The notes under the pieces: generated by a model | What the model was told of the DNA's origin: nothing | The model's database searches: none | What the model saw: the letters and a program-made list of their open reading frames with translations, nothing else | Made by a program: the position numbers and the translations under genes | In this document: piece by piece, positions 5,790-9,160 of the stretch | Position numbering within the stretch: position 1 is the first letter of the stretch | How the letters are laid out: every line of letters starts with the position of its first letter | Source of the DNA: Anaerolineales bacterium | GTDB lineage: Bacteria > Chloroflexota > Anaerolineae > Anaerolineales > Villigracilaceae | Length of the DNA: 9,160 nt | Assembly: GCA_020847355.1 (NCBI GenBank) | Contig: JADLCG010000065.1 | Span: forward strand, 1 to 9,160 | Reading direction: 5' to 3'

Positions 5790-6740
5790 TTATTTGATCA
5801 CCGGCACGGGAGTTTGCGCCAAAATATCGCGGATGACGTCGCCGCCAATTTGTTGCGACATCCAATATTCGGGTTGCAATAAAATGCGATGGCTGAGAAC
5901 GGGAACGGCGAAGCGCTTGATATCGTCGGGCAGGACGTACTCTCTGCCGGAGATCGCGGCTTGGGCGCGCGCCATTTTGAGGAAGGCTAACGAGCCGCGC
6001 GGGCTGGCGCCGACCGCTACGCGCCGATCTATGCGCGTGGCGTGCACCAACGCGGAAATATAACCTTCCAAATCCGAATCGACATGCACTTCTTCCAGCG
6101 CGGCGCGCATTTCTAAAAAGCGCTCGGCTTGGGCAATTACTTGAACTTGCGTTTCTTCCTGCTTGCGCTGACGGCGGCGGCTCAGGATTTCTTTTTCTTC
6201 TTCGGCATTGGGATAGCCGACTGTGAGTTTGATCATAAAACGATCGAGTTGCGCTTCGGGGAGCGGAAATGTGCCTTCGTATTCAATCGGGTTTTGCGTC
6301 GCCAAAACGATGAATGGATCGGGCAATTGCAGGCTTTCGCCTTCCAGAGTCACTTGCGCTTCTTGCATGGCTTCCAATAAAGCGGATTGCGTTTTCGGCG
6401 AGGCGCGGTTGATTTCGTCCGCCAGCAAAATGTTTGTGAAGACGGGTCCGTGACGCAATTCAAAATTATTTTTTTCGCGGTTGAAGATATATCCGCCGGT
6501 GATATCGCCGGGCAGTAGGTCTGGCGTGAATTGGATGCGCTTAAATTCCAAGCCCAGCGCTGAGGCGAAACTTTTAGCGATCAGCGTTTTGCCCAACCCG
6601 GGAAAATCCTCCAACAGGACATGCCCGCCGGCGAGCGTTGCGGCGAGGATGTTTTCCAGCAGAGCATGTTTGCCAACTACGGCGCGTTCCACTTCGGCGA
6701 TCACGGCTTGGCTGATTTTTGAAACTTCAGCGATTTCCAT
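5790..6740 (-). CDS. MoxR-family AAA+ ATPase
   Basis: This is a 316-residue cytosolic AAA+ ATPase of the MoxR type, normal in length for the family. Motifs, counted from the chosen start, are Walker A FPGLGKT (46-52, K51), Walker B ILLADEIN (104-111, D108 and E109), sensor 1 in ATQNPIEYEGTFPLPEAQLD (147-166) and sensor 2 ASPRG (245-249). The C-terminal lid domain has the usual LPDDIK and LSHRI segments. MoxR proteins are thought to work with vWA/DUF58 partners as chaperones that mature or activate envelope proteins. I chose ATG 6740 over ATG 6767 because GGAGAG (6749-6754) lies 8 nt before it and because MEIAEVSKI is a natural family start. It overlaps the end of the upstream membrane protein gene by 14 nt, and DUF58 follows after 1 nt. 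All catalytic residues look intact. Confidence 0.95.
   Translation of the reverse strand: MEIAEVSKISQAVIAEVERAVVGKHALLENILAATLAGGHVLLEDFPGLGKTLIAKSFASALGLEFKRIQFTPDLLPGDITGGYIFNREKNNFELRHGPVFTNILLADEINRASPKTQSALLEAMQEAQVTLEGESLQLPDPFIVLATQNPIEYEGTFPLPEAQLDRFMIKLTVGYPNAEEEKEILSRRRQRKQEETQVQVIAQAERFLEMRAALEEVHVDSDLEGYISALVHATRIDRRVAVGASPRGSLAFLKMARAQAAISGREYVLPDDIKRFAVPVLSHRILLQPEYWMSQQIGGDVIRDILAQTPVPVIK
5796..5802 (-). promoter_or_regulatory. Strong ribosome binding site for the TTG start of DUF58
   Basis: The minus strand reads GGTGATC, 7 nt before the TTG at 5788. It lies inside the last codons of the MoxR gene. It matches seven consecutive bases of the TAAGGAGGTGATC sequence complementary to a typical 16S rRNA 3' end, and it decides the non-ATG start. 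Confidence 0.65.
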
Positions 6741-7329
6741 TTTTATTGCTCTCCATTTCAACTTCAAGATATTCGAGGGCTTTTTGCGGCTCGAGGCTTA
6801 AGGGCGAAGGCGTATTTTTTGTCCACACTTTTTGCGGATAATCGGCAAATGAGCCGCTGATGCCGGATTGCAAATAAGCTTGCACATCCGCTGGCGGATT
6901 CCAATCTCTGCCTGCCAGCCGCGAAAATTTTTGCGCGATCTGTTTGCCTTCGCGCTGATCGAGCAATTCTCTGGCGATGTTGCCCAAGCGATTGGCGATC
7001 ATCCATTTGTAATAATTGCCGCGTTGACTTTTGCGAATCAACCCCGCCAGCGCCTCCAGCGGACTTTCAACTTTTGCCGCTTTCATGGGCTTTACCTTCC
7101 CGATTGGGATTTCCAATAATAGCCCGTGGATGCCCGCAAAGCCCAGCGCCGCGATCAGCAAAATCCAGACGACGGCTTGCGGAAGCAAATGATAATAGAG
7201 TTTGATCAGCCACCATAAATAGGCAAGCGGCACGATCACGCTCGCATAAATGAATTGCCTTGAAGCGAAAGCGATCAGCAAGCCCACAATGCCCGCGCCG
7301 ATCAGCATGATTGATTTACGCTTGGTCAT
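6727..7329 (-). CDS. Three-helix membrane protein between DUF4129 and MoxR
   Basis: I cannot assign a named family to this 200-residue protein. It has three N-terminal membrane helices (about 5-22, 27-45 and 51-72). A likely cytosolic, mostly helical part follows, with LEALAGLIRKSQRGNYYKWM (91-110), IANRLGNIARELL and a WNPPADVQAYL segment, and then a polar tail. The start at 7329 is chosen over 7371 because its ATG overlaps the DUF4129 stop as ATGA and because GGAGAAG (7337-7343) lies just upstream. The 3' end overlaps the MoxR start by 14 nt. A membrane protein with a helical cytosolic domain in this slot is a plausible membrane partner for MoxR/DUF58. That role is inferred from position. 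I remember similar small proteins in the same place in other MoxR clusters, but this was not searched. Confidence 0.82.
   Translation of the reverse strand: MTKRKSIMLIGAGIVGLLIAFASRQFIYASVIVPLAYLWWLIKLYYHLLPQAVVWILLIAALGFAGIHGLLLEIPIGKVKPMKAAKVESPLEALAGLIRKSQRGNYYKWMIANRLGNIARELLDQREGKQIAQKFSRLAGRDWNPPADVQAYLQSGISGSFADYPQKVWTKNTPSPLSLEPQKALEYLEVEMESNKNGNR
6749..6754 (-). promoter_or_regulatory. Ribosome binding site deciding the MoxR start
   Basis: The minus strand reads GGAGAG, 8 nt before the ATG at 6740. The in-frame ATG at 6767 has no comparable site. Confidence 0.65.
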
Positions 7330-8225
7330 GCGTTTGCTTCTCCGCAGTAATGTAGAATGGCGCTGAGACATTCAGTCGCTTGCTCGATTTCCGTTGAACT
7401 TGCGGATTTTTTTCCATAGCGGACCGCTTCAAAAAGTAGAGTCAAAGTTTGGACGGAACCGCGCGGCAAGCCTGCGCGGGCTAACTGCGCCGAAAATTCA
7501 GATGGGGTCGTGGCGTGCCGACGTTGTAACCCTTGTTTGCGCGCGGCGATTTCATTCATCCGCTCGTAACATTCGACGATTGTATTCTCATAATTTTTGC
7601 CAGCTTTGAGATTTTCCAAAGAATTGCGCGCAATGCTGGCAAAATCATCCAGCGCATGATCCGCTTCAGGGATGCGCGTTTTGCTTCGATAAATTTGCCA
7701 AACGATGAGACCAACTAAAAATAAAACGCCCAGTCCAATGGCAAAGGATAGCCAGTTTTGCTCTTGCGGCGGCGTGAAAACTGGCGCGGGCAGATCCTGC
7801 TGTGGCGCGAGGAGCGAAGCAATCTCCGGCACGGCGAGGTCTAAATGACTGGCGATGCCTGTAAACCATTGCGCCTGCGTTTTGACTAAATACGCCACAA
7901 CCAGCCCGTAAAGCATGGATTGAAAGAAAACGCGCAGAACTTTTTTGCGCGCCTCCGGCTCTAAAAGCACGAAGATTGAAGCGAAGATGGCGAAGAGGAT
8001 GACGCCAACGATGATTTTTTCCGAAAGTGGCGCATTTTGAACGGAGCTTAGAAAAGCTTGCGTCCCTGCCTGAGAGGTTTTCTCCGCATCAGAACCTCCG
8101 CCGCCAATTGGCTGAGAAGGCTGGAAATTCAGCTTAGGCAATGCGTTGGTTAGGAGAATCAGCGCGAGCAGAGTCAGCGTTGAAAAGATCAGGAGCGCGC
8201 TTCTGTGCTGGGAGAGCTTTTGCAT
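7326..8225 (-). CDS. DUF4129-domain membrane protein, first gene of the MoxR operon
   Basis: This is a 299-residue protein. Residues 9-28 form a signal-anchor-like helix, followed by a Gly/Ser-rich linker. Two more helices lie at about 70-88 and 97-115, then a Pro-rich loop, and a fourth helix at about 160-178. The C-terminal cytosolic domain (about 189-295) resembles DUF4129. It contains NTIVECYERMNEIAARKQGL (214-233), then ATTPSEFSAQLAR and a final LFEAVRYGKKSASSTEIEQA (264-283). DUF4129 is often fused to, or encoded beside, transglutaminase-like proteins and MoxR/DUF58. Here it is alone, with no transglutaminase domain. It is the first gene of the five-gene operon and overlaps the next gene by 4 nt. 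No Shine-Dalgarno site is visible, but TAAAAT (8235-8240, minus strand) lies 9 nt upstream, so the mRNA may be nearly leaderless. Confidence 0.88.
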   Translation of the reverse strand: MQKLSQHRSALLIFSTLTLLALILLTNALPKLNFQPSQPIGGGGSDAEKTSQAGTQAFLSSVQNAPLSEKIIVGVILFAIFASIFVLLEPEARKKVLRVFFQSMLYGLVVAYLVKTQAQWFTGIASHLDLAVPEIASLLAPQQDLPAPVFTPPQEQNWLSFAIGLGVLFLVGLIVWQIYRSKTRIPEADHALDDFASIARNSLENLKAGKNYENTIVECYERMNEIAARKQGLQRRHATTPSEFSAQLARAGLPRGSVQTLTLLFEAVRYGKKSASSTEIEQATECLSAILHYCGEANA

Positions 8226-8234
8226 GGCGCAGGA

Positions 8235-8240
8235 ATTTTA
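8235..8240 (-). promoter_or_regulatory. Putative -10 element of the MoxR operon
   Basis: The minus strand reads TAAAAT, 9 nt before the DUF4129 ATG. The 66-bp divergent spacer also has TAAAAT on the plus strand (8264-8269), so the two form an imperfect inverted repeat. No clear -35 box is seen. Confidence 0.35.
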
Positions 8241-8279
8241 CCATTCGCCGAAAACGCGCATGATAAAATCGAACGGAAT

Positions 8280-8285
8280 TATTAT
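8280..8285 (+). promoter_or_regulatory. Putative -10 element of the DUF309 gene
   Basis: TATTAT lies 6 nt before the ATG at 8292, so transcription could begin at or next to the start codon. TAAAAT at 8264-8269 is an alternative. No Shine-Dalgarno site is visible at a usable distance. Confidence 0.3.
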
Positions 8286-8291
8286 GCGCCT

Positions 8292-8804
8292 ATGAACGTA
8301 AAGGAATCTGAATGTAATGGAGAACTCCATCCTAAAGCGCTGGAAGGGCTGTGGCTGTTCAATCAGCGTAAGTTCTTTGAAGCGCATGAAGAACTGGAAA
8401 CTGCCTGGCGCGAAGAGACTGGCGAAATCAGAAATTTGTATCGCGGTATTTTGCAAGTAGCGGTAACTTATTTGCACATTACGCGCCGAAATTATGATGG
8501 CGCGATTAAGGTCTATGGGCGGAGTCAAAAGTGGCTAAAAGATTGGGCAGAAATTTGCCGAGGGATTCAAGTGGAGCGGCTTAGAGTGGATGCAAAATTA
8601 GCCCTGCAAGAACTCGAACGGTTGGGCAAGGAGAACATCGCTCAATTTGACGTGGCGTTTTTCAAACCGATTCAATGGAGCGAAAGCCGAATCTGGATTT
8701 GCGATAAATGCGGCAATGAAATGTACGCGAAGAATTGCAAAATCAGTTGTCCGAATTGCGGAAATCGGTTTGATTGCTCGGATTTGAATATCTATTTCGA
8801 TTAA
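8292..8804 (+). CDS. DUF309 protein with C-terminal zinc ribbon
   Basis: This is a 170-residue protein. Residues 13-85 match the all-helical DUF309 family, with LFNQRKFFEAHEELETAWR (22-40; H32 and E33 central) and RGILQVAVTYLHI (51-63). A helical linker follows, and then a compact cysteine cluster. C137 and C140 (CDKC) and C153 and C156 (CPNC) look like the two knuckles of a zinc ribbon, with extra cysteines at 149 and 162. DUF309 proteins are usually free-standing, so the ribbon appears to be an added module, perhaps for nucleic acid or protein binding. The biochemical role of DUF309 is not established. I chose ATG 8292 because the family homology begins shortly after it and because the earlier in-frame ATG at 8205 would run into the divergent operon. 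Its stop codon overlaps that of the convergent DinB gene. Confidence 0.87.
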   Translation: MNVKESECNGELHPKALEGLWLFNQRKFFEAHEELETAWREETGEIRNLYRGILQVAVTYLHITRRNYDGAIKVYGRSQKWLKDWAEICRGIQVERLRVDAKLALQELERLGKENIAQFDVAFFKPIQWSESRIWICDKCGNEMYAKNCKISCPNCGNRFDCSDLNIYFD

Positions 8805-9160
8805 TTGAGTTTGGGAAGATATTCCCGTTGCAAACTTTTGAGATGATGATCCACATGCCCGACCATGACATGAATCAAAGCCCGCACGCTGATTGGATTT
8901 CCGCTGGCAATTCCGCGATAATTCAGCGCCGCGTCAGTTAGGTAATTAATGGCAAGCAAATTTGCTCGGCGCGTAAATTCAAATTCTGCGAGCAGATCAG
9001 CGAGAGTGTAAGCGTTGAAATTCGCTTCGCGCACGTAATCGTCCTGATCAAAGCCGGGGAGTGGATTCTGTTCACGGCGCGAGAAGCAGGTCAAACGGTA
9101 GGCAAAGACGCGCTCTGTGTCAATGATATGACCGAGGACTTGTTTAATCGTCCATTCTGC
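8801..9160 (-). CDS. DinB-superfamily protein, N-terminus outside the window
   Basis: The frame is open to the right edge, so the N-terminus is missing and 119 residues are visible. They show the DinB/YfiT-like four-helix pattern. EWTIKQVLGHIIDTERVFAY (2-21) carries the first metal-site histidine (H11). The last helix, ALIHVMVGHVDHHLKSL (94-110), carries the other two (H102 and H106). These three histidines fit the metal-binding triad of the family. The DNGPxxFDQDD-like loop reads NPLPGFDQDD (32-41). DinB-superfamily members include thiol-dependent S-transferases using bacillithiol or mycothiol, as well as many proteins of unknown role; the substrate cannot be told here. The TTG at 9094 is an internal codon and not the start, because homology continues upstream of it. 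The gene converges on DUF309 with overlapping stop codons. Confidence 0.88.
   Translation of the reverse strand, partial: AEWTIKQVLGHIIDTERVFAYRLTCFSRREQNPLPGFDQDDYVREANFNAYTLADLLAEFEFTRRANLLAINYLTDAALNYRGIASGNPISVRALIHVMVGHVDHHLKSLQREYLPKLN

Noticed and set aside
6741..6767. Nine-residue N-terminal extension of MoxR
   Set aside because: The start at 6767 has no ribosome binding site and would lengthen the overlap with the upstream gene. ATG 6740 has GGAGAG at good spacing.
7330..7371. 14-residue N-terminal extension of the 6727-7329 gene
   Set aside because: ATG 7329 forms an ATGA overlap with the DUF4129 stop and has GGAGAAG upstream. The extension would read through the end of DUF4129 with no added hydrophobic or conserved feature.
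8205..8291. 29-residue N-terminal extension of the DUF309 protein
   Set aside because: It would start inside the divergent DUF4129 gene and precede the family homology. ATG 8292 fits the family length and the promoter position.
9092..9094. TTG as start of the DinB protein
   Set aside because: The same frame continues upstream to the window edge with the conserved GHIIDTE helix carrying a metal-site histidine, so the gene is truncated by the window and does not start here.

Overview
The window is a gene-dense bacterial chromosome segment with mixed GC and many GCGC-rich stretches. The gene content and the compact layout, with weak or absent Shine-Dalgarno sites at first genes, suggest a Chloroflexota bacterium, probably of the Anaerolineae. 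This is an inference from remembered gene neighbourhoods and is not proven by the sequence. I see no insertion sequence, tRNA, rRNA or CRISPR array.

Region 1 (1-2061, plus strand) is a signalling locus. It holds the C-terminal end of a small one-helix membrane protein, an 11-bp inverted repeat, an OmpR/PhoB-type response regulator (293-970) and a HAMP-containing sensor histidine kinase (985-2061). The kinase has two closely spaced membrane helices and almost no extracytoplasmic domain. Region 2 (2058-3424) is a class III PLP-dependent aminotransferase on the minus strand. It converges on the kinase, and the stop codons of the two genes pair with each other in one small hairpin. Region 3 (3485-4027) is a tryptophan-rich P-loop nucleotide kinase-like protein. 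It diverges from the aminotransferase over a 60-bp AT-rich spacer that carries a palindromic -10 element.

Region 4 (4008-8225, minus strand) is the main unit: a tightly coupled five-gene operon. In transcription order it encodes a DUF4129 membrane protein, an unrecognised membrane protein, a MoxR-family AAA+ ATPase, a DUF58 protein with a von Willebrand A-like region, and an unrecognised multi-helix membrane protein. Junctions are 4-nt ATGA overlaps, a 14-nt overlap or a 1-nt gap, and the internal genes have good ribosome binding sites. This is the MoxR/DUF58/DUF4129 type of cluster, thought to form an envelope-associated AAA+ and vWA chaperone-like system. The transglutaminase-like protein common in such clusters is absent here, and the two unrecognised membrane proteins are the least explained parts.

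Region 5 (8292-9160) has a DUF309 protein fused to a C-terminal zinc ribbon (plus strand). Converging on it is a DinB-superfamily protein (minus strand) whose N-terminus lies beyond the right edge. Their stop codons share the tetranucleotide TTAA.

A recurring pattern is that first genes without a visible ribosome binding site have a -10-like hexamer 6-11 nt before the start codon, while operon-internal genes have clear Shine-Dalgarno sites. This suggests leaderless transcription at several promoters.
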